Shown: positions 1-6,568, numbered from the stretch's first letter. The stretch is DNA of 6,568 nucleotides from CAYMST01 sp964393115 (GCA_964393115.1 CAYMST010000265.1:1-6568); one strand, 5' to 3'. Program-made: numbers and translations. Notes: generated by a model from the sequence alone, not told the origin.

Positions 1-3000
1 AGTAACCGGTCCTATTTGAAAAAAAACATTAACAACATCACCAAATTCCGCCGTTCTCTTTATCTCTACAAAACCGTCCATCCTGGCATTAATATCCACT
101 TTGAGAATATTAGATAGATCAAGTTTTCCTTTGCTATACCATGCGGAATACTCGTGCGACCAATACAAGTTAACGTCAGAAATAACTAGTGCTTTTAGTA
201 AAGACTGAGAAGCGGCTACTAGAGGCAGATAATCTGTTTTGGAAAACTTCTCTTCGTAGTGCCTGGCTTCCTCCTCCGTTACCATGTTCGCTAAGCGGTA
301 CATAAATGTCGGATCCTCCATATCATGCGCAGTGGGTGCTCCCAATCGGTCAATGATATCTACTATATCTGTAGACATTTCAACAAACACATTATCATTA
401 ATCTTGATGTCCAGTGATAAAAAGGCACTACAAGAGAACTTGTTGGAGTCCGGGATGCCAACTCCAGATACCGCAGCGTTTAAGTCAAACTGAGAATGCT
501 TGGCGATGAAGGTCGCATCACCTTCAAAGAAGACAGCCCCATCTTTATCGTTGTATGAAAACGTCTTCCCACCATACTTTTTATTTGCAGTTTTTTCTTC
601 AGTTTCAATGACAAACCTTTTCTCATTTTCATCATAAAACATCATTCCGTCTGGGAAGAAAAAGTATTCGTCTGAGACGTTTTTGGGGTAGTGCATAAAT
701 TCAAAATACAAATCTCCATATAGATCGTCAAATAAAAGTCCTGCTGTCAACGGGTCTCCTAATGCCGTTTTCGTCGTCCTAAACGGAATAAGAACATTTT
801 GATGTTGATAATCATGTACATACTCTACCCAGTATTCATAATCTGGAATATCAAAATCTATTTTGACCTGGCCATCCAAATACAGGGCCTTCTTATTGGC
901 ATACATGGTTACTTCTCCTCGATAATAAAATCTTGGTGAAATAATAAGGTCCTTATACTCGCTTATTTCGCCTCTAGCTACTGTTATTTCGCCAAATTCC
1001 TTTCCGTGCTTGCCAAGTTGAATTTGCTCATGCTGAAAATCCCCCATGCTTATGTCAAACGTGTCCAAATCGCTATTCACGTACTGATATGTAGCGTGAC
1101 CATCAAATTTCTTTCTCGATAATATTTTGATATTACCATTATATAAATAGTGATGCCGATTAGCTGTATCGAGAATAATTACTGCATTACTAAACTCCTG
1201 AAGTTCAGAGTTTTCAAGTATAGTTGTTTCGTTCCCTTCCGGGATAACTTCACCATCGGCTACTTTGATGTACGGAATACCTTGAATATTTAACTCATAA
1301 CTATTGATATCGTATACCGCATCGGTAGCATTAAAGGCCAAAGAATCGAGTTCTACACGAGTAGAAAAGAAATACGAATTTCTTATATCCTCCTCCTCCG
1401 GCTTAGACATGGTAATCAGCGAGTCCTCCAGGTACCAAACTGCGTTGGTGATAGAAGTCTTCATTTGGGCGTATGGAAAACTAATCGCCGCCACCCCTTG
1501 TTTCTCAGGAGAAACGTCTGCAATATCCTCCACAAGATTGAACCTTACCGCAATATCTTCACCGTACATAGCCGCCTTATCAGGGTTATTCGTCAATACC
1601 TCAAAAGTTGCATGTCTCGATGAGTAAGAAAACTCCTTAAAATTCAACTCATTAGAAATAGCCCTTGACCCCCTGGTATTTAAAGTACCTGACCCAAAGA
1701 CCCCATTACCAGTCATATTTACCTTTCCATCTAGGGTTGCAGAGCCATCATAAAATGCAAAAGGAGCACCGATATTGGCTATGTACATACTGTCTTTTAG
1801 TGGTAGCCAAAGCATGTTATAGTTGTCCAGAGTTGCTTGTGGAAAGCTCGCGTTCACAAAATCGCCAGGTCTTATCTCGCCTTCTTGTCCCTCGGCAGTT
1901 ACCGAATCCATATAAAATGTAAAATGATCCGAATACAGCGTTGTAGAGATGTAGTCAATTTTACCTTTCCCTACAATTCCCTCTCCATTGAGCACAAGTT
2001 CACCATAAAACTGTCCTTGACCTTGGTATAATGGATAACCCGACTCAGGAACAAGGTGTCTGAACCCAAGCCTAGAATCCTCCATGATGACCAACTTTTC
2101 TTTAAAGTTTGGAAAGATTCCGCCAGAAATAAATGTACCGTCAAAATTGATGGAACTTGGATCGGATCTATTTATACTGTCCATTTCAAAAGGAGGTACG
2201 AGAAACCTAACCGACTTATCATAAGCGTTATATAAATATTCTTCCGAATCAAAGTATACACTCGCTTCAGAATCACTGACAAAATAAGGGTATTGTACTT
2301 TCTCTATTCGACCTGACTTATTTGTGGGTTCGTTGACAAATAAAGTACCAGAGGTCTGTGTTAAATGATTTGACAGTGCAAATTTTTCATCGTCAGATTT
2401 AAATTTCTTTAGGGAATCTGGCACTTCTATTTGAATTCTCATAGAGTCTATTTCGGTCAACTCGAACATAAAGGCTTCGTAGTCGAAAGAGAATCCATGC
2501 CCACGATACTGAAAATCTCCTGCGTTAACCATTCCATCAAACGTGTAGTTTCGATTCTTTCGTAAAACCACCCTACCACTATCAGGAACAGTCTTAACGT
2601 CCTCATTTGGGGTAATGTATATAAGCTTGATACCATTAATTTCTAAAAGTCCACTATCCAAGTCAATGACACCATTGGGTCCTGAGTCTGTGATTGAAGA
2701 AAATAGTATGTTGTCAAAGTCCTTTCTCTTCATCTGAGAATTGATGTAATGAAACGCCTTTCGTTTCACAATGACTTCGCCAGTCCTATGGTTATAATTA
2801 ATAAACCCTTCTTCATATAAGAATTCGATTACCGCATTGGCAATTTGATAGTTGTACTTAAGGCCGCTAGCAAAATCATCTAGTTGAAAAGAGGCCGATT
2901 TGATCATCCTAGAGTATCTTACTACTGATGCCACCGGGTGGAATTGGTATAAGCCAGTGTATTTTTTGAATCGCGCCTTACTAAAATAATCATGCGATTC

Positions 3001-4557
3001 AAAGACCACAGGAACTAGGTGTCTGGCGCTCAGCATTTTAATTTCGATTCGCGCTGAGTCAAGTCTCCAGTCCAGAAGATCGGCATTAAAATCTATCTTG
3101 AAATAAGAGGAGAAATAGGTCGTATGTTTGAAGTTACCAGCATCCTTAATAAGCTGCAAATGATGATCTTTTATATCATAATTAACCCGAACCTTTGGGT
3201 GGGTAATCGAGTCGTCTTCATGGCGAATAGAGATATTAGAAGAATGTGAATAGATGGTTGAGTCAACAAATTCGAACTCTTGAGATAAAGCCATAAAACT
3301 ACGACCATTATACAAAACGCTTAGTTTCCCAGTCGATAAGTCCGCCGATCTGCCAAAGAGCGAATTGCCTTCTACACTAATTCCACCAATATACTCGACG
3401 CCTCTAGAAGGAATTTTTAGTTTCAAATCAGAAGCATACGATGAAAATCTTGGAAATGAAGTGCTTGTCTTTTTGAAGCGTTTCACACTTCTCATTTCAA
3501 ACGAGCCTTCAATTTCCGAATCATATAAACTGTTAAGTTTTAACTTGACATTCGCGGCTTTTAAATGTGAACGCTTAAGCTGCATGCCGTATTTATCAAG
3601 AGTAACACTAGCACTATCCATGTTGTCAAAGTAACCTGGCCAATGATAGACACCTCCTTCTCCGACAAAAATCATGTCTTTAAGCATCAGACTACCACTG
3701 GTTTTACGAATTACCACAGAGTCATATGGCGTACTAAATGCTAGATCAAAGTCCTTTAACTGTAGAACAGGCCCTACCAACTCGGGGATTTCAACATGAT
3801 TTACTACCTCACCTAAAGAGCTAACATCATCATCGCCTTCAAGTGCTTCGGGCTCATCAAAGCTCTCTTCATCCCATGAACTATTATCATCCCAATCAGA
3901 AGACTCATCACTACCCCAGTCGTTTCCCCAACCTTCAGCATCATCGCTTTCCTCGAACCATCCGGAAGCCTCCTCTTCCTCCTCAATGATCTCCTCTTCA
4001 TCTTCTGGACTTTCCTCTTCAATCGGAGGCTCAATCACATCAAAGCTAAAACTACCTCCTTTGGCGGAAACTGTGCTAAACCGAGAGTAGTACAAAATTT
4101 CTCTTCCAAAATAATAATTCAAACCCAACAATAGATTTTCCAACTGAACTCCGCTTGCACTAAGAACTGCCTCTTTTGTGGCTTCTAACATTTTTGTTAG
4201 TTGCACCTTATCAATTCCACTCCTTATAGCATATGTTGTATAGCCAACGAAATACTTTAGATATGGATTTGCCAGAATGCGTCTTGAGTGCAGTTGTTTG
4301 GTAATATCATAAAACAACTCCTTTTCCTTTCTTGAAAAGTTAGCGTCCCAGGCCTCTGAGAAGTCATAGGCGAGTTTATTAGCGGCTTCCGTATCTGCCG
4401 ATTTTATCCTTTTAACAATATATGATTTGAAATCACCAGAGTCAAGGCTTGATGGAAAGTATCTATAAACTTGAGCTTCAGTCTCCATCGAACTTACCAG
4501 CGACAATAAGCCTATCACTAAGATCTGCCAGCTGGAATTGCCCAACAATTTATTCAT
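1..4557 (-). CDS. Very large secreted beta-rich protein of unknown function (C-terminus missing)
   Basis: This frame is open for 1519 codons from the ATG at 4555-4557 to the window edge, with no stop; the C-terminal end lies outside. Residues 1-28 look like a Sec signal peptide: Lys3, a hydrophobic core at about 12-21 (ILVIGLLSLV), and likely cleavage after TEA28. Residues 30-170 are mostly helical in character. Residues 176-244 form a very acidic linker. From about 250 onward the protein is beta-strand rich, with many DS turns and F/L-D/N-G turns, recalling extracytoplasmic beta-solenoid or LptA/AsmA-like architectures (inference). A winged-helix-like stretch lies at about 555-605. Only one cysteine (C1376) was seen on reading it through. 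No catalytic motif was recognised. From memory, segments such as FDGTFISGGIFP (805-816) resemble a conserved Bacteroidota family of roughly 1500 residues, so probably only a short tail is missing. An in-frame ATG at 4570-4572 would add five residues (MVIRV) and has a more A-rich upstream; the inner start gives a more typical MNK signal peptide. Existence is very sure, function unknown. Confidence 0.93.
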   Translation of the reverse strand, partial: MNKLLGNSSWQILVIGLLSLVSSMETEAQVYRYFPSSLDSGDFKSYIVKRIKSADTEAANKLAYDFSEAWDANFSRKEKELFYDITKQLHSRRILANPYLKYFVGYTTYAIRSGIDKVQLTKMLEATKEAVLSASGVQLENLLLGLNYYFGREILYYSRFSTVSAKGGSFSFDVIEPPIEEESPEDEEEIIEEEEEASGWFEESDDAEGWGNDWGSDESSDWDDNSSWDEESFDEPEALEGDDDVSSLGEVVNHVEIPELVGPVLQLKDFDLAFSTPYDSVVIRKTSGSLMLKDMIFVGEGGVYHWPGYFDNMDSASVTLDKYGMQLKRSHLKAANVKLKLNSLYDSEIEGSFEMRSVKRFKKTSTSFPRFSSYASDLKLKIPSRGVEYIGGISVEGNSLFGRSADLSTGKLSVLYNGRSFMALSQEFEFVDSTIYSHSSNISIRHEDDSITHPKVRVNYDIKDHHLQLIKDAGNFKHTTYFSSYFKIDFNADLLDWRLDSARIEIKMLSARHLVPVVFESHDYFSKARFKKYTGLYQFHPVASVVRYSRMIKSASFQLDDFASGLKYNYQIANAVIEFLYEEGFINYNHRTGEVIVKRKAFHYINSQMKRKDFDNILFSSITDSGPNGVIDLDSGLLEINGIKLIYITPNEDVKTVPDSGRVVLRKNRNYTFDGMVNAGDFQYRGHGFSFDYEAFMFELTEIDSMRIQIEVPDSLKKFKSDDEKFALSNHLTQTSGTLFVNEPTNKSGRIEKVQYPYFVSDSEASVYFDSEEYLYNAYDKSVRFLVPPFEMDSINRSDPSSINFDGTFISGGIFPNFKEKLVIMEDSRLGFRHLVPESGYPLYQGQGQFYGELVLNGEGIVGKGKIDYISTTLYSDHFTFYMDSVTAEGQEGEIRPGDFVNASFPQATLDNYNMLWLPLKDSMYIANIGAPFAFYDGSATLDGKVNMTGNGVFGSGTLNTRGSRAISNELNFKEFSYSSRHATFEVLTNNPDKAAMYGEDIAVRFNLVEDIADVSPEKQGVAAISFPYAQMKTSITNAVWYLEDSLITMSKPEEEDIRNSYFFSTRVELDSLAFNATDAVYDINSYELNIQGIPYIKVADGEVIPEGNETTILENSELQEFSNAVIILDTANRHHYLYNGNIKILSRKKFDGHATYQYVNSDLDTFDISMGDFQHEQIQLGKHGKEFGEITVARGEISEYKDLIISPRFYYRGEVTMYANKKALYLDGQVKIDFDIPDYEYWVEYVHDYQHQNVLIPFRTTKTALGDPLTAGLLFDDLYGDLYFEFMHYPKNVSDEYFFFPDGMMFYDENEKRFVIETEEKTANKKYGGKTFSYNDKDGAVFFEGDATFIAKHSQFDLNAAVSGVGIPDSNKFSCSAFLSLDIKINDNVFVEMSTDIVDIIDRLGAPTAHDMEDPTFMYRLANMVTEEEARHYEEKFSKTDYLPLVAASQSLLKALVISDVNLYWSHEYSAWYSKGKLDLSNILKVDINARMDGFVEIKRTAEFGDVVNVFFQIGPVT
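1408..1731 (-). repeat. Internal protein repeat, copy B (divergent)
   Basis: Residues about 943-1050 of the large protein begin with DGKVNMTGNGVFGSGTL, comparable to the glycine-rich opening of copy A. They finish with SFP (1026-1028), W1041 and DS (1045-1046), matching the landmark order and near-matching the spacing of copy A at 1780-2001. The middle part is longer here by some 30 residues. A duplicated beta-solenoid or sandwich unit is the simplest reading. Confidence 0.4.
1780..2001 (-). repeat. Internal protein repeat, copy A (divergent)
   Basis: Residues about 853-926 of the large protein start with an LNGEGIVGKGKIDY segment rich in Gly and alternating hydrophobics. They end with SFP (904-906), then W917 and DS (922-923). 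The same order of landmarks recurs about 120 residues later (copy B, 1408-1731). The similarity is at protein level only, and no DNA-level repeat is visible. It suggests an ancient duplicated beta unit. Confidence 0.4.
2743..2895 (-). other. Winged-helix-like segment embedded in the beta-rich protein
   Basis: Residues about 555-605 of the large protein break the beta-strand pattern. They read as helix (FQLDDFASGLKY), turn, second helix (QIANAVIEFLYEEGF), then a short hairpin (INYNHRTGEVIVK). This order of amphipathic helices followed by a beta wing resembles a small winged helix-turn-helix fold. In a protein with a signal peptide it would not be expected to bind DNA and is more likely a structural or protein-interaction module. 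The assignment rests on pattern reading only. Confidence 0.4.
3826..4032 (-). other. Acidic, tryptophan-punctuated low-complexity linker inside the large protein
   Basis: Residues 176-244 of the large protein contain 35 Asp/Glu in 69 positions and no Lys or Arg. The first half is Glu-rich (EEE and EEEEE runs). The second half alternates Asp, Ser and Gly with five tryptophans at 200, 210, 214, 222 and 228. It separates the helical N-terminal region from the long beta-rich body and is probably disordered. Binding of divalent cations, of a basic partner or of cell-wall material is conceivable but is inference only. A short arginine/lysine-rich reading frame in another minus-strand phase over this stretch is a by-product of the GAA/GAG/GAT-rich codons. 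Confidence 0.85.
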
Positions 4558-4689
4558 TACCCTGATGACCATAAGCTTTTAGAATCTATACCTAGTACCT
4601 ACCTAAGCATTCAAATTGAAAACACTTAACTTAACACCTGATCGTAAGTACGTTTGTTAAAACTACAAATTCAAAAAAGAATTGTCGAA
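4558..4689 (-). promoter_or_regulatory. Leader between prmA and the large gene; no clear promoter or terminator
   Basis: This 132-bp AT-rich gap separates the prmA stop from the large gene's start. No convincing hairpin-plus-T-tract terminator and no good TTTG/TAnnTTTG promoter pair is visible, so co-transcription with prmA is possible but unproven. Two short direct repeats are present: TACCTA at 4589-4594 and 4596-4601 (followed by CCTA), and CTTAA twice at 4625-4634. They could be protein-binding sites or chance. No Shine-Dalgarno motif is seen; AGGG just before the ATG is too close to act as one. Confidence 0.3.
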
Positions 4690-5526
4690 TTAATTAGTCC
4701 TTTTATATAACGCCGCTACCCAATCGTTCCTTACCTCTTTTTTCAAAAAAGTAAACCCTTGCGCGGTAGCGCTTTCATTCACAATCTCTAAATCGTGCTC
4801 ATAAAATCCACTGAGCACCAGATGTTCTTGACAGATATTCGCGTAAATACCCATTTCCGATAATAACACGTTCCTGTTAATATTCGCCAATACCACATCA
4901 AAGTTGTCATTTTCATACAAACCGGCCGTACCTAATTCAACCTGTACTGTATCGATTCCGTTTAGCTGAAAGTTTTCATTACCATTTTCCACGCACCAAG
5001 TATCTATATCACAAGCTCTTATTGATTTCGCCCCAAGCTTATGCGCCATTATGGCCAAAACACCCGTGCCGGTACCCAGGTCTACCGTTGATTTGTCTTT
5101 GAGAGGCATCATAGTCATTAACTTGAGCATGTTACTTGTAGTAGCATGATGCCCAGTACCAAAAGACATTTTAGGGTTGATTAGAATATCATATTTGAAG
5201 CTTGAGTCAGAATCATGAAACGAAGCCCTGACTTTAACCCGCTTTTCATCTCCAACAATTACCTCAACGGGATCGTAATTTTTCTCCCATTCTTCGTTCC
5301 AGTTCTTTGTCTCTACCTTGATGACCTGATACTTGTTTTCCACGTTGTAAACTCGAAGAATCTCTATCAGTTCTTGTTCATTATACTGGTCTTCTGGGAC
5401 ATAGCCCTTCAAAACACTCTCCTCTTCTACAAAGCTATCAAACGATAAATCAGACAACTCGGCAATTAATATTTCAGCTAATTCACCCTTAACTGGGATT
5501 TGTATTTCAAAATAGTTTGATGGCAT
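4690..5526 (-). CDS. prmA: Ribosomal protein L11 methyltransferase
   Basis: This 278-residue protein matches PrmA, the cytosolic S-adenosylmethionine-dependent enzyme that trimethylates amino groups of ribosomal protein L11. The N-terminal part (about 1-65) corresponds to the L11-recognition domain. It is followed by the family's Trp-containing linker (W77, W81, NYDP at 83-86). The hallmark FGTGHHATT spans 122-130. SAM-binding motif I is DLGTGTGVLAI (149-159), with the acidic CDID at 172-175. The NIN loop lies in VVLANINRNVLL (211-222), and the protein ends with the typical WVAALYKR. Length fits Bacteroidota members and is slightly shorter than the E. coli enzyme (293). The ATG at 5524-5526 is preceded by AT-rich sequence without Shine-Dalgarno, normal for the phylum. 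It lies 234 bp after tpiA and 132 bp before the large secreted-protein gene, all on one strand. Motif I has Thr152 where I recall Cys in many Bacteroidota relatives, a mild variant. Identification is firm. Confidence 0.97.
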   Translation of the reverse strand: MPSNYFEIQIPVKGELAEILIAELSDLSFDSFVEEESVLKGYVPEDQYNEQELIEILRVYNVENKYQVIKVETKNWNEEWEKNYDPVEVIVGDEKRVKVRASFHDSDSSFKYDILINPKMSFGTGHHATTSNMLKLMTMMPLKDKSTVDLGTGTGVLAIMAHKLGAKSIRACDIDTWCVENGNENFQLNGIDTVQVELGTAGLYENDNFDVVLANINRNVLLSEMGIYANICQEHLVLSGFYEHDLEIVNESATAQGFTFLKKEVRNDWVAALYKRTN

Positions 5527-5596
5527 AATTAAATGAATCCATGAAAATTGGACGAAATAGTTAGTTTAAGCGATTTATAACCAGATGCTATACCAA

Positions 5597-5611
5597 TTTT
5601 GCAAAGCAAAA
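5597..5611. repeat. Small hairpin in the prmA leader
   Basis: TTTTGC and GCAAAA form a perfect 6-bp inverted repeat around a 3-base AAA loop. It falls in the likely untranslated leader of prmA, about 70 bases before the start codon. It is AT-rich and weak and lacks a following T-tract, so it is not a convincing terminator. It may be a chance palindrome. Confidence 0.25.
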
Positions 5612-5676
5612 AGAGCTAACCAAACTCTCACGAACTTGATGTATAAAATAAAGTTTTGGAAAGTATACCTTTAAAT

Positions 5677-5696
5677 CAATCAAAATATATTGATTG
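5677..5696. repeat. Palindrome overlapping the candidate prmA -7 box
   Basis: CAATCAA (5677-5683) and TTGATTG (5690-5696) form a perfect 7-bp inverted repeat around a 6-base AATATA centre. The whole 20-bp element covers the proposed -7 box at 5681-5689. Such symmetry could be a dimeric repressor site or a weak RNA hairpin; the regulator is unknown. Chance is possible in AT-rich spacer DNA. Confidence 0.35.
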
Positions 5697-5710
5697 GAAA
5701 AGTTAACCAA
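5681..5710 (-). promoter_or_regulatory. Candidate promoter for prmA
   Basis: Read on the minus strand, TTG (5708-5710) is followed after an 18-bp spacer by TATATTTTG (5681-5689). This is close to the Bacteroidota -33 TTTG / -7 TAnnTTTG pattern but has one extra base in the -7 box. It lies between the tpiA terminator and prmA, where a promoter would be expected, and would give a leader of about 150 bases. The match is imperfect in AT-rich DNA, so confidence is low. Confidence 0.3.
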
Positions 5711-5716
5711 GTAAAG

Positions 5717-5752
5717 TAACTCACCCCAATTTCATTCGACCAGGGTGAGTTA
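5717..5752 (-). terminator. Probable tpiA transcription terminator
   Basis: TAACTCACCC and GGGTGAGTTA form a perfect 10-bp stem around a 16-base loop, starting 8 bases after the tpiA stop codon. On the minus strand the stem is followed by CTTTACTTGGTTAACTTTT, which is T-rich but not a pure T-run. Position and stem strength support a factor-independent terminator for tpiA, with somewhat reduced efficiency possible. No gene converges on it from the other side in this window. Confidence 0.65.
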
Positions 5753-5760
5753 TGACGGGT

Positions 5761-6519
5761 TTAATAAGACTTTGTTATGTCCACAAAATCGCGAGACTTC
5801 AATGAAGCTCCACCAATTAGACCTCCATCGACATCTTTTCCGGCAAATATCTCCTTTGCATTGCTCGGCTTACAACTACCACCATAAAGGATAGAAGTAT
5901 TCTCAGCTGCTGCACCATATTTAGAAGCTAAATGCTGTCTTAGCTCATCTTGCATTTCCTGCGCCTGCTCGGAAGTAGCCGTCTTACCGGTACCAATTGC
6001 CCATATTGGCTCATATGCAACAACTACCTTCTTAAAGTCATCTTCTGATAAATGAAAAAGGCTATTCGTCAATTGAGTCTTGACAAAATCTAGGTGTGTA
6101 CCTGCTTCACGAATTTCTAGTGGCTCTCCACAACAGAAGATTGGAGTAAGGCCATGTTCCAGAACCTTATCAACCTTTTTGGCCAATAACTCGTCAGACT
6201 CTTCAAAGTACTCTCTCCTTTCACTGTGCCCTAATACTACGTAATCTGCGCCAACAGATTTAATCATAGCAGCAGAAATCTCACCAGTAAATGCACCGGA
6301 TTCATTTTCATTACAGTTTTGCGCTGCAACAAACACATTAGGCGAATCTTTTACCGCCGCAGCAATCGTCGGCACGAAGAGCGCCGGTGGGCATAGTACA
6401 ACAGTTACGTCACCAGGAGTTTCATCCTTTACCATGTTGACTACTTCTGAAGCTAACTCTTGTGCTTCCTGGAAGTTTTTATTCATTTTCCAGTTTCCAG
6501 CAACGATTTTTGCTCTCAT
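5761..6519 (-). CDS. tpiA: Triose-phosphate isomerase
   Basis: This 252-residue cytosolic glycolytic enzyme interconverts dihydroxyacetone phosphate and glyceraldehyde 3-phosphate. It has the family's full length as a single TIM barrel. Active-site residues are present: N9 and K11 in GNWKMNK, the electrophilic H98 in VLGHSERREYF, and the catalytic base E170 in VAYEPIWAIGTGKTA. The last stretch also holds the flexible loop 6 that closes over the substrate. Phosphate-binding glycines and serine follow in YGGS (212-215) and DGGLIGGASL (231-240). The ATG at 6517-6519 starts directly before the conserved first strand (RAKIVAGNWKMN), so the start is secure. No Shine-Dalgarno motif is visible, as usual in Bacteroidota. 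A TATATTTG box lies 33-40 bases upstream of the start codon and a strong stem-loop follows the stop, so tpiA probably ends its transcript. It is a normal, intact copy. Confidence 0.98.
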   Translation of the reverse strand: MRAKIVAGNWKMNKNFQEAQELASEVVNMVKDETPGDVTVVLCPPALFVPTIAAAVKDSPNVFVAAQNCNENESGAFTGEISAAMIKSVGADYVVLGHSERREYFEESDELLAKKVDKVLEHGLTPIFCCGEPLEIREAGTHLDFVKTQLTNSLFHLSEDDFKKVVVAYEPIWAIGTGKTATSEQAQEMQDELRQHLASKYGAAAENTSILYGGSCKPSNAKEIFAGKDVDGGLIGGASLKSRDFVDITKSY

Positions 6520-6551
6520 CTTTGAAATAATATTTTGATTAAAATTTGCGC

Positions 6552-6559
6552 CAAATATA
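6552..6559 (-). promoter_or_regulatory. Candidate -7 box of the tpiA promoter
   Basis: On the minus strand TATATTTG matches the Bacteroidota -7 consensus TAnnTTTG exactly. It would place the transcription start about 25 bases before the tpiA ATG. The partner -33 TTTG element would fall beyond the window edge, so only half the promoter can be checked here. Confidence 0.45.
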
Positions 6560-6568
6560 GCATCTATA

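Noticed and set aside
284..2031. Plus-strand reading frames of 64-107 codons at 284-493, 1304-1627, 1665-1922 and 1837-2031
   Set aside because: All are antisense to the intact large gene, have no recognisable protein features, and mirror its codon structure.
3365..3634. Plus-strand 89-codon reading frame
   Set aside because: It is antisense to the uninterrupted large gene and shows no domain, signal peptide or ribosome-binding context.
3813..4034. A 73-residue Arg/Lys-rich minus-strand reading frame
   Set aside because: It lies out of phase within the large gene, over the GAA/GAG/GAT-rich acidic linker. Its basic composition is the direct by-product of reading those codons in another frame.
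4589..4634. Short direct repeats TACCTA and CTTAA read as a possible small array or attachment site
   Set aside because: The units are only 5-6 bases in AT-rich DNA, with no flanking integrase, tRNA or longer repeat. Kept only as a note in the leader entry.
4640..4680. Possible prmA terminator or promoter (CGTA/TACG hairpin, TAGTTTTA box)
   Set aside because: The hairpin has a 4-bp stem with a 2-base loop, and the box lacks a -33 partner at a suitable distance.
5215..5448. Plus-strand 77-codon frame with hydrophobic stretches resembling a small membrane protein
   Set aside because: It is entirely antisense to prmA, whose frame is complete with all motifs. The hydrophobicity comes from the complement of charged Glu/Lys/Asn codons.

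Overview
The window reads as chromosomal DNA of a member of the Bacteroidota, plausibly a Cytophagales-like lineage (order-level placement is inference). The reasons are its moderate-to-low GC content, no Shine-Dalgarno motifs before the starts, boxes resembling the Bacteroidota -7 element TAnnTTTG, and the character of the proteins. All genes lie on the minus strand, so transcription runs from high to low coordinates: tpiA, then prmA, then a very large secreted-protein gene that runs off the left edge.

Right part (5761-6568): a complete triose-phosphate isomerase gene (tpiA) with all catalytic residues. A TATATTTG box sits just upstream and a strong inverted repeat directly after the stop probably terminates transcription. 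Middle (4690-5760): a complete ribosomal protein L11 methyltransferase gene (prmA). It is preceded by a 234-bp spacer holding that terminator, a possible promoter overlapped by a palindrome, and a long AT-rich leader.

Left part (1-4557): one uninterrupted reading frame of at least 1519 residues, with no stop inside the window. It encodes a signal peptide, a short helical N-terminal region, an extremely acidic tryptophan-containing linker, and then more than 1200 residues of beta-rich sequence with recurrent F/L-D/N-G turns. A short winged-helix-like segment is embedded in the beta region. From memory it resembles a family of about 1500-residue uncharacterised proteins widespread in Bacteroidota. 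I know of no established function. It is the only part of the window that could be called poorly described biology.

The three genes do not form an obvious functional pathway. tpiA and prmA are housekeeping genes (glycolysis and ribosomal protein modification), and the large gene is probably a cell-envelope or periplasmic component. The tpiA terminator and the 132-bp prmA-to-large-gene gap suggest tpiA is transcribed apart from the others. Whether prmA and the large gene share a transcript cannot be decided here. I see no RNA genes, mobile elements, CRISPR arrays or phage genes.
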